DNA of 64,000 nucleotides from JAKPAM01 sp047601745 (GTDB lineage: Bacteria > Pseudomonadota > Gammaproteobacteria > Burkholderiales > Burkholderiaceae_E). Below are positions 57,101-64,000 of this stretch, piece by piece. Every line of letters starts with the position of its first letter. Within the stretch, counting starts at the first letter, position 1. Location of the stretch: the NCBI GenBank assembly GCA_047601745.1, contig JASGIS010000001.1, forward strand, positions 6,262,001-6,326,000. The letters are read 5' to 3'. The notes below the pieces were generated by a model. The model did no database searches. It was not told where the DNA came from and saw only the letters and a list, made by a program, of their open reading frames with translations. A program made the translations under genes and the position numbers.

Positions 57101-57597
57101 CCGCCTCCGCCGGCGATCGCCTTGATCATCATCGCCGACCCCGCGGGAAGCTGCCGGAAGAAGTCGATCGCCTGCTCGACCGAGGTCGGGCCGTCCGTGC
57201 CTTCGACGACCGGAATCGCCAATCGCCGGGCGAGCGCCCGGGCGGCGGCCTTGTCGCCGAGCAGGTCCAGCGTCTGCGGATCGGGGCCGACGAAGACCAG
57301 CCCCGCCGACCGGCACCGGCGCGCGAACGCGGCGTTCTCGCTGAGGAAGCCATAACCCGGGTGCACGGCCGTGCACCCCTCGTCGAGCGCGATCCTGACG
57401 AGCGTGTCGGCATCCAGATACGCGGCCGGTCCGCTGCGGCCCAGCGCGACGGCGGACGGTGCCAGCAGCCGGTGCAACGCGCTCGCGTCGTCGTCGGAAT
57501 AGACGCAGACCGCGTCGAGGCCCAGTGCCTTGGCGGCCCGCGCGATGCGGATCGCCACTTCTCCACGGTTGGCGATCAGGAGTCGACCAGGATTCAT
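54166..57597 (-). CDS. single-chain acyl-CoA carboxylase (BC-BCCP-CT)
   Basis: 1143 residues on one chain. Biotin carboxylase occupies about 1-450 (LLIANRGEVAIRIARAAKAL, KAIAGGGGRGMRAVHAL, DRECSLQRRRQKLIEIAPAP). The biotin carrier motif EAMKMEHV has its Lys near 571. Carboxyltransferase fills about 650-1143 (GIGMGGPVMIEYGGLGKVEA, VDNPGFMVGPDSERKAAVRH, RKCYGLGGIAMGSGAFQRAA). An Ala/Thr-rich linker lies near 485-530. Fused chains of this size resemble the single-chain long-chain acyl-CoA carboxylases. GGAG precedes the ATG. The substrate is unknown; the divergent hydratase suggests branched or odd acyl-CoA. Confidence 0.9.
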   Translation of the reverse strand: MNPGRLLIANRGEVAIRIARAAKALGLDAVCVYSDDDASALHRLLAPSAVALGRSGPAAYLDADTLVRIALDEGCTAVHPGYGFLSENAAFARRCRSAGLVFVGPDPQTLDLLGDKAAARALARRLAIPVVEGTDGPTSVEQAIDFFRQLPAGSAMMIKAIAGGGGRGMRAVHALDEIAGAYERCRSEAKSAFGVDDLYVERLLGSVRHVEVQVLGDGRTTVCLGDRECSLQRRRQKLIEIAPAPGLDPVLRASLANHSLRLSEVLGYKGLGTFEYLVSTGGDGDHVFIEANARLQVEHTVTEAVTGIDLVEAQIAVALGRTLAELGLDGATPAAAGSAIELRVNLESIDGQGMTRAGEGVLRAFDLPSGPGIRVDSCGYTGLDPSGNFDSLIAKLVVHDGRADFATVAERARLAAGEFRIVGRPSNLDFLQAVLEHPDVRRGAFDTALIDRELPALVRRAEALAERRRSQWPLPAVDPATGLAADPAAGQEADPEAVTGAITGAATAPATAAATTAARRAAPRSVGAWPEVPPGAAAVPSPLKGRIVAMAVAAGDEVSPRTEVAVIEAMKMEHVVLPARHGVVLATLVAVGDVVEEGQPLLHLSEREAVDEAAASQAEQAVDGIRADLQEVLDLHAFGLDRNRPEAVARRHASGKRTARENVDDLLDDGSFVEYGGLVVAARRGRVPLDRLRRETPADGMIAGMGTVNRSLFDAEAARCMVIAYDYTVLAGSQGFLAHRKKDRMFELAERLRIPLVLFGEGGGGRPGDTDNIQGMNPSNPTFWRFARLSGLVPMVAIVTGRCFAGNAALVGGCDVIIATRDVSIGMGGPVMIEYGGLGKVEADDVGPVSFQAPNGVIDVVVDDEAQAVDAARRYLSYFQGPIADWQASDQRVLRNVIPENRLRVYDVRKVIATLADADSVMELRRDFGRAMVTALIRVEGRPIGVIANDPIHDGGAIASDEADKAARFMQLCDAYDIPLLSLVDNPGFMVGPDSERKAAVRHTSRMFVTAAGMTVPMFIVVLRKCYGLGGIAMGSGAFQRAATFVVAWPTGEFGPMGLEGAVRLAYRAELAAIDDPRAREALYQDRVDKLYQQGKAATIAPFGWIDDVIDPADTRRWITSGLAMLPAPLARAGKKRPNIDSW

Positions 57598-57668
57598 CTT
57601 CAGCTCCGTTGGGCACGCGCCGCCCCGTCGTCGTCGACATCGGCGCGCGTTTTTTGATGGTCCAAATT

Positions 57669-57686
57669 TCAGACCGATTGGTCTGA
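57669..57686. promoter_or_regulatory. inverted repeat TCAGACC-N4-GGTCTGA between carboxylase and hydratase
   Basis: TCAGACC (57669-57675) and GGTCTGA (57680-57686) are perfect 7-bp arms around GATT, in an AT-rich patch of the 175-bp divergent promoter region. It shares the AGACC half-site with the repeat at 52937-52955. It is well placed to control both genes, probably through the IclR protein. Confidence 0.65.
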
Positions 57687-57772
57687 TTTACAAATCAGAA
57701 TAACGCATCAGTTAATCTCTCGGTGAAAGAGACGGACCATGCGTTCCGGGATGTCGACCGAGAGGAGAACCG

Positions 57773-58507
57773 ATGAGCTACGTCAGATACGCGTCCAGCG
57801 ACTTCATTGCCACCATCACCATCGACCGGCCGGACAAGCGCAATGCGCTGACCGCCGAGATCCTCGCGGACATGGCGGCGGCCTGGGCCCGATTCGAATC
57901 GAGCGAGGACCGGGTCGCGGTGCTGACCGGCGCGGGGCCGTCATTCAGCGCGGGCATGGACGTCACCGCGTCGCCGGCCGGCGCGTGGACCGGCATCCCC
58001 AACCTCGGCTGTCCGGTCGGCAAGCCGATCGTCGCGGCGATGTCGGGCGCCTGCATCGGCGGCGCGATGCTGTTCGCGATGATGGCCGACATCATCGTCG
58101 CCGACGAGACGACCCGATTCCTCTATCCGGAAGGCCGGATCGGCCAGGCCGGCGGCGTGATGGCCGGCATGGTGTCGCGGCTGCCGTACAAGATCGCGAT
58201 GGAATTGATGCTGGTCGGCGACGCGATGGACGCGCGCCGTGCCTACGAGGTCGGCCTGGTCAACCGCGTCGTGCCGGCCGGCCAGCACCTGGCGGTCGCG
58301 CTCGAATACGCGGCGAAGATCGCCGCCAATGCGCCGATGGTCATGCGAACGCTCAAGCAGTTCGCGCTGGCCACGCTGCCCAAGGGCCCGGCCGAGCAGC
58401 TCTATCCGAACCTGCTGATCCTGGACCGGGTGCGCGACAGCGCCGATGCCGCCGAAGGCCTGGCGGCAAGCCGGCAGAAGCGTCCGCCGGTCTTCCGCGG
58501 CGAGTAG
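57773..58507 (+). CDS. enoyl-CoA hydratase/isomerase family protein
   Basis: 244 residues, crotonase fold. ATITIDRPDKRNALTAEILA, the first oxyanion segment GAGPSFSAGMDVTA, and AAMSGACIGGAMLFAMMADI with the second. The GxFS-AG-D pattern is intact. The catalytic Glu usual in hydratases is not obvious at FLYPEGRIGQAGG, where one Glu is present. GAGGAGAACCG precedes the ATG. It is divergent from the carboxylase gene and shares its promoter region. Confidence 0.85.
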   Translation: MSYVRYASSDFIATITIDRPDKRNALTAEILADMAAAWARFESSEDRVAVLTGAGPSFSAGMDVTASPAGAWTGIPNLGCPVGKPIVAAMSGACIGGAMLFAMMADIIVADETTRFLYPEGRIGQAGGVMAGMVSRLPYKIAMELMLVGDAMDARRAYEVGLVNRVVPAGQHLAVALEYAAKIAANAPMVMRTLKQFALATLPKGPAEQLYPNLLILDRVRDSADAAEGLAASRQKRPPVFRGE

Positions 58508-58600
58508 CCGGGCAAGCGATCCGGCGCCTGACCGGACGAACGTCGCGTTACCCGGGCGTCGCGAGGTACCGATGGTACCGATCGCGAATCGACCGCCCGA

Positions 58601-59137
58601 TCAGTGCAGACGGTTCGCCGACGGCGTCGCGGCCGCGTCGCCAGGCGCCTGCCCGCTCGCGCTGCCCGGATCGATCGCATCGGCGCCTGCGAAGCGCGCG
58701 GCGACCCACAGCAGCCGCTCCAGTTGCCCGAAGAACGCGTCGCGGGTCGCTTCGGAGTCGTGCGACAGCATCGACTGCGCGATCCGATGCAGCGCGCCGT
58801 CGCTGCGGTCCTGCGCCGACAGCGCGCGCACGACGCCGGTGGCGAGCCCCCGGCCGGCGCGCGCGGCCTCGGGCCCTTCGTGCTCGCGATGCGCATCGTC
58901 GATCAGCGTCAGGTACGCGTCGATGTCGACGACCCGGCAGGCCGCGCGCAGGCAGCGCTCGATGTGCTCGTAGAAGCCGGCGGCCGTCCGCGGATCGCCG
59001 GCAATCAGGCGGCGGGCTTCTTCGATCACCGCGCCGCCGTGAGGCTCGCCGACGGCCAGCCCGGCGACCAGCAGCGCGGCGAGCTGGCGCCCGACCAGGG
59101 CGGCATCGTGTTCGGTAGGGGTCTTGGAAGAAGTCAT
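58601..59137 (-). CDS. hypothetical protein, 178 residues
   Basis: Largely helical, with no recognised family: DAALVGRQLAALLVAGLAVG, AAGFYEHIERCLRAACRVVD, TRDAFFGQLERLLWVAARFA. The first hydrophobic stretch is too short and mixed to be a confident signal. The C-terminal 25 residues are Gly/Ala/Pro-rich. It is convergent with the enoyl-CoA hydratase gene. Third-position GC supports coding on this strand. Role unknown. Confidence 0.6.
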   Translation of the reverse strand: MTSSKTPTEHDAALVGRQLAALLVAGLAVGEPHGGAVIEEARRLIAGDPRTAAGFYEHIERCLRAACRVVDIDAYLTLIDDAHREHEGPEAARAGRGLATGVVRALSAQDRSDGALHRIAQSMLSHDSEATRDAFFGQLERLLWVAARFAGADAIDPGSASGQAPGDAAATPSANRLH

Positions 59138-59471
59138 GGCGCAACGCCGTGGTCGGATTCGACTGCCAAACTTTGCAGATGCGCCACTGTCGCCGAAGCG
59201 GCACCCGCCGGCTCGGCATTTTTTAACGGGCGAGCGCCGGTGCCGATCGCGGGCCTCGCGGCGGCGGCGCCATCGCGTCCGGCCACCGCTGCCGCGGCGC
59301 TGCGGTACGATCCGCGCGTGACGGACGAGCGCGGCGAACTCGGCACGACGACCACGATGATCGTCGGACGCGCGGCGCCGGTCCACTTCGAGGAGCACGT
59401 CGCGTGAGCGCACAGTTCAACCAAACCGGCCCGGGCCTGCCCGTGCGGTCGGCATTCGCGAGGAGGACGGC
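59138..59471. other. 334-bp gap upstream of ubiX
   Basis: It contains a short AT patch (CATTTTTTAACGGG near 59218) that may be promoter sequence, and a GTG-started frame of 29 codons ending at 59407 (VTDERGELGTTTTMIVGRAA) that is too short to accept without other evidence. No further gene is seen. Confidence 0.35.
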
Positions 59472-60077
59472 ATGAACGCCGGGGCTTCCCCCCGCCGGCT
59501 GATCGTCGGCATCACCGGCGCCACCGGCGTCATCTACGGCATCCGCGCGCTGCAGGTGCTGCGCGAGCTGGGCATCGAGAGCCATCTGGTGGTGTCGCGC
59601 GCCGGCGAGATGACGCGCGACTATGAAACCGATCTGAGCCGCGAGCAGTTGCACGCGCTGGCCGACGTCGTCCATCCGATCGGCGACGTCGGCGCGGCGA
59701 TCGCCAGCGGCTCGTTCAAGACGATCGGGATGCTGGTCGCGCCCTGCTCGGTTCGCACGCTCGCCGAGATCGCCACCGGCGTGACGACGACGCTGCTGAC
59801 GCGCGCGGCCGACGTCGTGCTCAAGGAAAGACGGCGCCTGGTCCTGATGGTGCGCGAAGCGCCGCTGCACGCCGGCCATCTGCGCAACATGCTGACGGTC
59901 ACCGAGATGGGCGGCATCATCCACCCGCCGGTGCCGGCGTTCTATACGCATCCGCAAAGCGTCGCCGACATCGTCGACCAGTCGCTCGGGCGCGCGCTCG
60001 AATGCCTGGACATCGAGATGCCGGACATGCCGCGCTGGGACGGCCGACATCGCCGCGGGCCGCAAACTGACGATTGA
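59472..60077 (+). CDS. ubiX: flavin prenyltransferase UbiX
   Basis: 201 residues. LIVGITGATGVIYGIRALQV is the FMN-binding start, VSRAGEMT and VAPCSVRTLAEIATGVTTTL are family blocks, and KERRRLVLMVREAPLHAGHL with MLTVTEMGGIIHPPVPAFY completes the UbiX signature. It prenylates FMN to make the cofactor of UbiD-type decarboxylases in ubiquinone synthesis. A Bug gene follows after 164 bp. Confidence 0.95.
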   Translation: MNAGASPRRLIVGITGATGVIYGIRALQVLRELGIESHLVVSRAGEMTRDYETDLSREQLHALADVVHPIGDVGAAIASGSFKTIGMLVAPCSVRTLAEIATGVTTTLLTRAADVVLKERRRLVLMVREAPLHAGHLRNMLTVTEMGGIIHPPVPAFYTHPQSVADIVDQSLGRALECLDIEMPDMPRWDGRHRRGPQTDD

Positions 60078-60241
60078 TTGACGTCGAACGCGCCGGCACG
60101 CGAACTCGGGCATATCCCGCCTAGGCATATCCCGCATACGGGCTCCCGAAGCGCCGATCGGCGATTACCATGCGGACTTCGCCGGCGACGCCCCATCGGG
60201 AGGCCGGCGCACATCCTCACGACAAGAAAGAAGGAGCCCCG

Positions 60242-61255
60242 ATGACCCCCACGACCCACGATCGACGCCGCGGATGGCTGAAGGCGGCTGGCGCCGCGAT
60301 GCTGGCGGGCGCCGGCGGCCTGGGCGCGCTGTTCGCGACGCCGGCTCTCGCGCAGGGCGAATGGCCGACCAAACCGGTCAAGATCGTCGTGCCGTTCGCA
60401 CCGGGCGGCACGACCGACATGGCGGCACGACTGATCGCCGAGCAGTTGTCCGGTGAGCTCAAACAGAGCTTCATCGTCGAGAACAAGGCCGGCGCCGGCG
60501 GCAACGTGGCCGCCACCGAAGTCGTCAATTCGGCGCCGGACGGTTATACGTTCCTGATGGGCACACCGGGCACGCAATCGATCAACCAGTTCGTGTATTC
60601 GAAGATGCCTTATGACACGGCCAAGGATCTGGTGCCGGTGTCGTTCGTGGTCCGCGTGCCCAACGTGCTGATGATCAACCCGAGCGTCAAGGCACGCAGC
60701 ATCGAAGAGCTGATCGCGCTGGCCAAGTCCCAGCCCGGCAAGATGTCGTACGGCTCGCCCGGCAACGGCAGCACCGGACAACTGTCGACCGAACTGTTCA
60801 AGACGCGCGCCGGCGTCTCGATCACACACGTCCCTTATCGCGGCAGCAACCCGATGCTGGCCGATCTGATGGCCGGCCAGATCGACATGTCGATCGACAA
60901 CCTGCCGTCGGCGATGCCGCTGATCAAGAGCGGCAAGCTGATTGCGCTCGGCGTCACGTCCGAAAAGCCGGTCGCGCAGTTGCCCGGCGTGCCGCCGATC
61001 GCCAGCGTGCTGCCCGGCTATTCGGCCGAAGCGTGGTTCGTCGTCGTCGCGCCCAAGAACACGCCGGCGCCGATCATCAACCGGATGTCGAGCGAGATCG
61101 ACAAGATCCTGAAGAAGCCCGACGTCATCGACCGGATCAAGCAGATCGGCGGCGAGCCGGTCGGCGGCACGCCCGAGGACCTGGGCAAGTTCATCGCGGC
61201 CGAAACCGCGAAATGGAAGAAGGTCGTCGCCGAATCGGGTGCCAAGGTCGACTGA
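60242..61255 (+). CDS. Bug/TctC-family substrate-binding protein
   Basis: 337 residues from MTPTTHDRRRGWLKAAGAAM, a Tat-like signal cleaved near ALAQ. Blocks are VKIVVPFAPGGTTDMAARLI, IVENKAGAGGNVAATEVVNS, and VPYRGSNPMLADLMAGQIDM. GAAGGAGCCCCG before the ATG gives a good ribosome site. It is convergent with the phosphotransferase gene across a short C-rich gap. Ligand unknown. Confidence 0.92.
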   Translation: MTPTTHDRRRGWLKAAGAAMLAGAGGLGALFATPALAQGEWPTKPVKIVVPFAPGGTTDMAARLIAEQLSGELKQSFIVENKAGAGGNVAATEVVNSAPDGYTFLMGTPGTQSINQFVYSKMPYDTAKDLVPVSFVVRVPNVLMINPSVKARSIEELIALAKSQPGKMSYGSPGNGSTGQLSTELFKTRAGVSITHVPYRGSNPMLADLMAGQIDMSIDNLPSAMPLIKSGKLIALGVTSEKPVAQLPGVPPIASVLPGYSAEAWFVVVAPKNTPAPIINRMSSEIDKILKKPDVIDRIKQIGGEPVGGTPEDLGKFIAAETAKWKKVVAESGAKVD

Positions 61256-61292
61256 GTCGATCGCGTCGTCGACGGCGGCCAGGCAGGGCCTG

Positions 61293-61303
61293 CCCCCCCC
61301 CCC
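61293..61303. repeat. 11-base C homopolymer between convergent genes
   Basis: Eleven consecutive C residues lie just outside the phosphotransferase stop codon (61305-61307) and beside the palindrome GGCAGGGCCTGCC. Being intergenic, length changes would not alter either protein. Confidence 0.9.
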
Positions 61304-61304
61304 G

Positions 61305-62372
61305 CTAAGCCGTCGACAGCTTCAGCAACCGCGCTGCGCGCTCGACGCGCAGCGGAATCTGGTCGCGGTAGCGGTTCAGGTCGATCGCCTCGTCCTGCGC
61401 GCCCTGCTGCCCGCCGAGGTAGCGCGCGTAGACGCCCTCGCCGATGCAGGCCAGCCGCCACTGCGCGAACGCGCGGTAATAGTCGACGGTCGCCAGTTCG
61501 ACGCCCATCTGCTCGGCGTAGAGCCCGGCCATCTGCTCCTGCGTCAGGAACCCCGGCAGCCCGGTGGTCGCCGGATCGCCGCCCTCGTCGGGATTCGACG
61601 GATCGTGCCAGTAGCCGAGCAGGCCGCCCAGGTCGGCCATCGGCTCGCCGAGCGTGCATAGCTCCCAATCGAGCACACCCGCCACCGGCCCGGCCGGATC
61701 CATCATGCAGTTGGACAGGCGGTAATCGCCGTGCGCGATCGTCGGCCGGGACGGCGTCGGCATCATCCGCGCGAGCGCGTCGCGCACCTCGTCGATCAAC
61801 GGCAGCTCGCGCGTCTTGCTCTGCTCCCACTGGCCCGTCCAGCGCTTGAGCTGCCGCTCGATGTAGCCGTCGCGCTTGGCGAGCGTGCCCAGGCCGACGG
61901 CGTCGATGTCGACGCGGTGCAGCTTGCACAACGTGTCGACCAGCGATCGGCTCATCCGCTCGCGCGCGGCCTCGGACAAGGTGCGGCCGATCTCGACGTC
62001 GCGCACGACGACGCCGTCCAGATGATGCATGACGTAGAAATCGCGCTCGTTGACGGCCGGATCCTGGCACAGGCCGACCAGCGCCGGCACCGGCACGTCG
62101 GTGTCGGCCAGCGCGGCCATGATCCGGAACTCGCGGGCCACGTCGTGCGCGCTGGGCAGCAGTTTGCCCAGCGGCGGACGGCGCAGCACGAAGCGCCGCC
62201 CATCGGCGTCGGTCACCGCGAACGTCATGTTCGAGCGCCCGCCGGCGATCAGCTTGAACTGCAGCGGCAGCGTCACCGTCGTGTGCCCGGCGATCCAGGC
62301 CGACACGCGTGGCGCGTCGATCCCCTCGATCGGGCGCGCCGCGCCGGCGTCGGGTCTTGTCGAATCCGTCAT
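61305..62372 (-). CDS. phosphotransferase family protein (APH/acyl-CoA dehydrogenase-associated type)
   Basis: 355 residues, aminoglycoside-phosphotransferase/choline-kinase fold. LIAGGRSNMTFAVTDADGRR is the nucleotide loop, FVLRRPPLGKLLPSAHDVAR the Lys region, IAHGDYRLSNCMMDP the HGDxxxxN catalytic loop and VLDWELCTLGEPMADLGGLL the metal-binding DxE block. This subgroup is often encoded with acyl-CoA dehydrogenases and SDRs in fatty or branched acid catabolism and is not an antibiotic-resistance enzyme. An SDR gene lies 9 bp upstream on the same strand. Confidence 0.88.
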   Translation of the reverse strand: MTDSTRPDAGAARPIEGIDAPRVSAWIAGHTTVTLPLQFKLIAGGRSNMTFAVTDADGRRFVLRRPPLGKLLPSAHDVAREFRIMAALADTDVPVPALVGLCQDPAVNERDFYVMHHLDGVVVRDVEIGRTLSEAARERMSRSLVDTLCKLHRVDIDAVGLGTLAKRDGYIERQLKRWTGQWEQSKTRELPLIDEVRDALARMMPTPSRPTIAHGDYRLSNCMMDPAGPVAGVLDWELCTLGEPMADLGGLLGYWHDPSNPDEGGDPATTGLPGFLTQEQMAGLYAEQMGVELATVDYYRAFAQWRLACIGEGVYARYLGGQQGAQDEAIDLNRYRDQIPLRVERAARLLKLSTA

Positions 62373-62381
62373 GCGTCTTTC

Positions 62382-63143
62382 TCAGTCGATGGCTTGCGCC
62401 TGCGAAACATAACCCCGGTTCCACGTCGGGCTGATCGTCAGATCATTGATGCACACGTGCGCGGGCAGGCGCGCGAGGAACAGCACCAGTTCGCCGCAAT
62501 CGTCGGGCTGCACCATCTTCGCCCGATCCTCGGCGCTGACCGGAACCGGCCGCTTGTCGAGGATCGGCGTAGCGACCTCGCCCGGACAGACGGCGGTCGC
62601 GCGGATGCCGTGGATGCACTCCTCGACGTTCAGGCTCTCGGTCATCGCGTTGACGCCGAACTTGGCGGCGCTGTACGCCGGCCCGGTCAGCGTGCTGACG
62701 CGCCTGCCGGCCACCGACGAGACGTTGATGATCAAGCCGTCGCGCTGGCGGCGCATGATCGGCAGCACCGCGTGGCAGCAATAGAACACGCCGTCCAGGT
62801 CGATGCGAACGACCTGGTCCCAGTCGGATCGCGCCAGATGCTTCCAGTTGCGCTTCGGCACGTTCAGGCCGGCGCTGTTGACGACGACGTCGAGCCGCCG
62901 CTCCTGCGCGTCGATCCCGGCGACGACGTCGGCGACGGCCTGCGCGTCGCTGACGTCGAGCGGCGCGACGCGCGCCTGTCCGCCGGCGCCGCGGATCGCA
63001 TCCGCGACCTCGTCGAGCGCCGCCCGGCGGCGGCCCGACAGCACGACCCGCATGCCCGCTCCGGCCAGCGCGCGCGCCGCCGCCGCGCCGATTCCCGATC
63101 CGGCGCCCGTCACCCAGGCGACCTTGTCCTTCAGATCCCTCAT
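62382..63143 (-). CDS. short-chain dehydrogenase/reductase
   Basis: 253 residues, classical SDR. VAWVTGAGSGIGAAAARALA is the TGxxxGxG coenzyme motif, NSAGLN the NAG-like motif, and VSSVAGRRVSTLTGPAYSAA then KFGV the Ser-Tyr-Lys catalytic set. VCPGEVATPIL follows. It is first of a two-gene unit with the phosphotransferase. The substrate is unknown; 3-hydroxyacyl or alcohol oxidation is plausible. Confidence 0.9.
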   Translation of the reverse strand: MRDLKDKVAWVTGAGSGIGAAAARALAGAGMRVVLSGRRRAALDEVADAIRGAGGQARVAPLDVSDAQAVADVVAGIDAQERRLDVVVNSAGLNVPKRNWKHLARSDWDQVVRIDLDGVFYCCHAVLPIMRRQRDGLIINVSSVAGRRVSTLTGPAYSAAKFGVNAMTESLNVEECIHGIRATAVCPGEVATPILDKRPVPVSAEDRAKMVQPDDCGELVLFLARLPAHVCINDLTISPTWNRGYVSQAQAID

Positions 63144-63231
63144 CGCTGTCCTCCTGCGGCGCCCGAAGCGCCGTTCGCATCGATACCGGTCCGCCCGCCG
63201 GCGTGGGCTCGATCTTCGTGTGAACAGACCC

Positions 63232-64000
63232 CTAGTCGAGCCTGATCCCGTTCTGCTTGATCACGCGCTTCCACTTCTCGGTCTCGCGCTGCAGGTACGC
63301 TTCGTACTCCTGCACGCCGGTGGCCAGCGGCGTGATGCCGTCGGCCAGCATCTTCTCGGTCACGTTCGGCTGCGCGACGGCGGCCTTCATCGCCGCGTTC
63401 AGCTTGTCGATGATGTCGGCCGGCGTACCCGCCGGCACGTGCAGCCCGACGTGCGACGTGGCCTCGTAGCCGCTGATCGTATCGGCCACCGTCGGAATCT
63501 CCGGATAGCGCGGCGCGCGCGCCGGCCCGGTGACCGCGATCATCCGGACCTTGCCGGCCTTGACCTGCGGCTCGCCGATGAAGACCGATCCGACCATCAT
63601 GTCGGCCTGCCCGCCGATCAGATCGACCATCGCCGGCTGCTCGCCCTTGTATGGGATGTGCACCATGTCGATGCCGCCCATCGTCTTCAGCAGTTCGCCG
63701 GCCATGTGGTTGGGACTGCCGGCGCCGGGCGAACTGAACGAGACCTTGCCCGGATTGGCCTTGGCATAAGCGACCAGTTCGGCGATGTTCGTGACCGGCA
63801 GCTTGGGACCGAGCAGGATCGACAGCTCGACGCGATGCACGAGGCCGACCGGCGCCAGGTCGCGCGGCGAATAAGGCAGCTTCGGTTCGAGCAGCGGCAT
63901 CAGCACGGTCGGCCCGGTCGTGCAGAAGCAGACCGTGTAGCCGTCGGGAGCGGACTTGGCGACGACGTCGGCGCCGATCGCCCCCGACGCGCCCGGCCGG
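63232..64000 (-). CDS. Bug/TctC-family substrate-binding protein (start outside window)
   Basis: Open to the end of the window, with 256 codons present including the stop. SAPDGYTVCFCTTGPTVLMP, VAYAKANPGKVSFSSPGAGS, and VHIPYKGEQPAMVDLIGGQA are family blocks, and the protein ends with EKWKRVIKQNGIRLD, a standard Bug C-terminus. The signal peptide and first beta-strand lie beyond base 64000. It is co-directional with the SDR gene, 88 bp upstream of it. Confidence 0.9.
   Translation of the reverse strand, partial: RPGASGAIGADVVAKSAPDGYTVCFCTTGPTVLMPLLEPKLPYSPRDLAPVGLVHRVELSILLGPKLPVTNIAELVAYAKANPGKVSFSSPGAGSPNHMAGELLKTMGGIDMVHIPYKGEQPAMVDLIGGQADMMVGSVFIGEPQVKAGKVRMIAVTGPARAPRYPEIPTVADTISGYEATSHVGLHVPAGTPADIIDKLNAAMKAAVAQPNVTEKMLADGITPLATGVQEYEAYLQRETEKWKRVIKQNGIRLD

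Noticed and set aside
54064..57657. An open plus-strand frame of 1197 codons opposite the single-chain carboxylase
   Set aside because: No recognisable domain and the antisense amino acid bias; the minus strand carries a full carboxylase with all motifs.
59318..59407. A 29-codon GTG-started frame upstream of ubiX
   Set aside because: Too short, no convincing ribosome site and no recognisable product; could be chance in GC-rich DNA.
61305..62372. Aminoglycoside resistance from the phosphotransferase fold
   Set aside because: The APH-like fold is shared by a large group encoded next to acyl-CoA dehydrogenases and SDRs; the context here is catabolic and no resistance-specific motif was seen.
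1..64000. CRISPR arrays, rRNA operons, insertion sequences and canonical tRNA genes
   Set aside because: No regularly spaced repeat-spacer array, no transposase with terminal repeats, no rRNA and no tRNA apart from the tRNA-like part of tmRNA was found. The 35-bp repeats at 3.1 kb have no spacers.

Overview
The window looks like a chromosome segment of a GC-rich betaproteobacterium of the order Burkholderiales. Three things point there: six separate Bug-type (TctC-like) periplasmic binding proteins, a housekeeping supercluster in Burkholderiales order (gyrA, pheA, tyrA, aroA, cmk, rpsA, ihfB, lapA, lapB, heptose kinase, hldD), and a tmRNA with a beta-type tag (ANDETFALAA). The species cannot be named from sequence alone.

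1-3.1 kb is CoA-thioester catabolism: the tail of an acyl-CoA dehydrogenase, a Bug protein, a CitE-like lyase and a MaoC/FAS1-type hydratase. 3.2-18 kb, on the minus strand, is the core cluster: gyrA, then aromatic amino acid and EPSP synthesis, CMP kinase, ribosomal protein S1, IHF beta, LapA/LapB, two heptose genes and ubiA. serC and hisC, usual members of this cluster in relatives, are absent. AroA carries all four class II EPSP synthase motifs, and GyrA has Ala at position 83. 18-23.1 kb, on the plus strand, holds an MTA/SAH deaminase gene, an OmpA-domain protein with 23 consecutive prolines, ubiG, gph and another Bug gene, ending at ssrA.

23.57 to about 40.1 kb is an integrated, partly decayed phage-like element lying directly against the 3' end of ssrA. 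Its left half is intact: a tyrosine integrase behind a dense set of inverted repeats, an OGFr-domain protein, small accessory genes, a C4-like antisense RNA whose loop matches the Shine-Dalgarno of the next gene, an AlpA-like regulator, and a tightly overlapping primase / RepA helicase / SSB cassette with a candidate iteron origin. Its right half is eroded: two ejection-type virion proteins, two terminase small subunits, a 36-codon stump of a terminase large subunit, a truncated Rha protein, a second DUF4224 gene on the opposite strand and a two-part protein with a MoCo-carrier-like domain. No right attachment site was found.

40.3-57.6 kb is an acyl-CoA carboxylation island. The first unit (minus strand) is an Atu-like set: two carboxylase subunits, an enoyl-CoA hydratase, AtuA, two tandem acyl-CoA dehydrogenases and a Bug protein, with a perfect LysR-type box upstream. 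A LysR gene reads towards this unit from its far end. Behind the box lie relics of another LysR gene and of a PdxY-type kinase. The second unit is a single-chain BC-BCCP-CT carboxylase with an IclR regulator carrying a long Ala/Gly tail, a Bug gene and a divergent enoyl-CoA hydratase. AGACCG-type inverted repeats occur upstream of both flanking promoters, which suggests common control. 58.5-64 kb holds an unknown gene, ubiX, two more Bug genes, a phosphotransferase gene and an SDR gene.

Functionally, the chromosome supplies core metabolism, while the catabolic islands pair solute-binding proteins with CoA-thioester enzymes. No TctA or TctB membrane subunits occur anywhere in the window.
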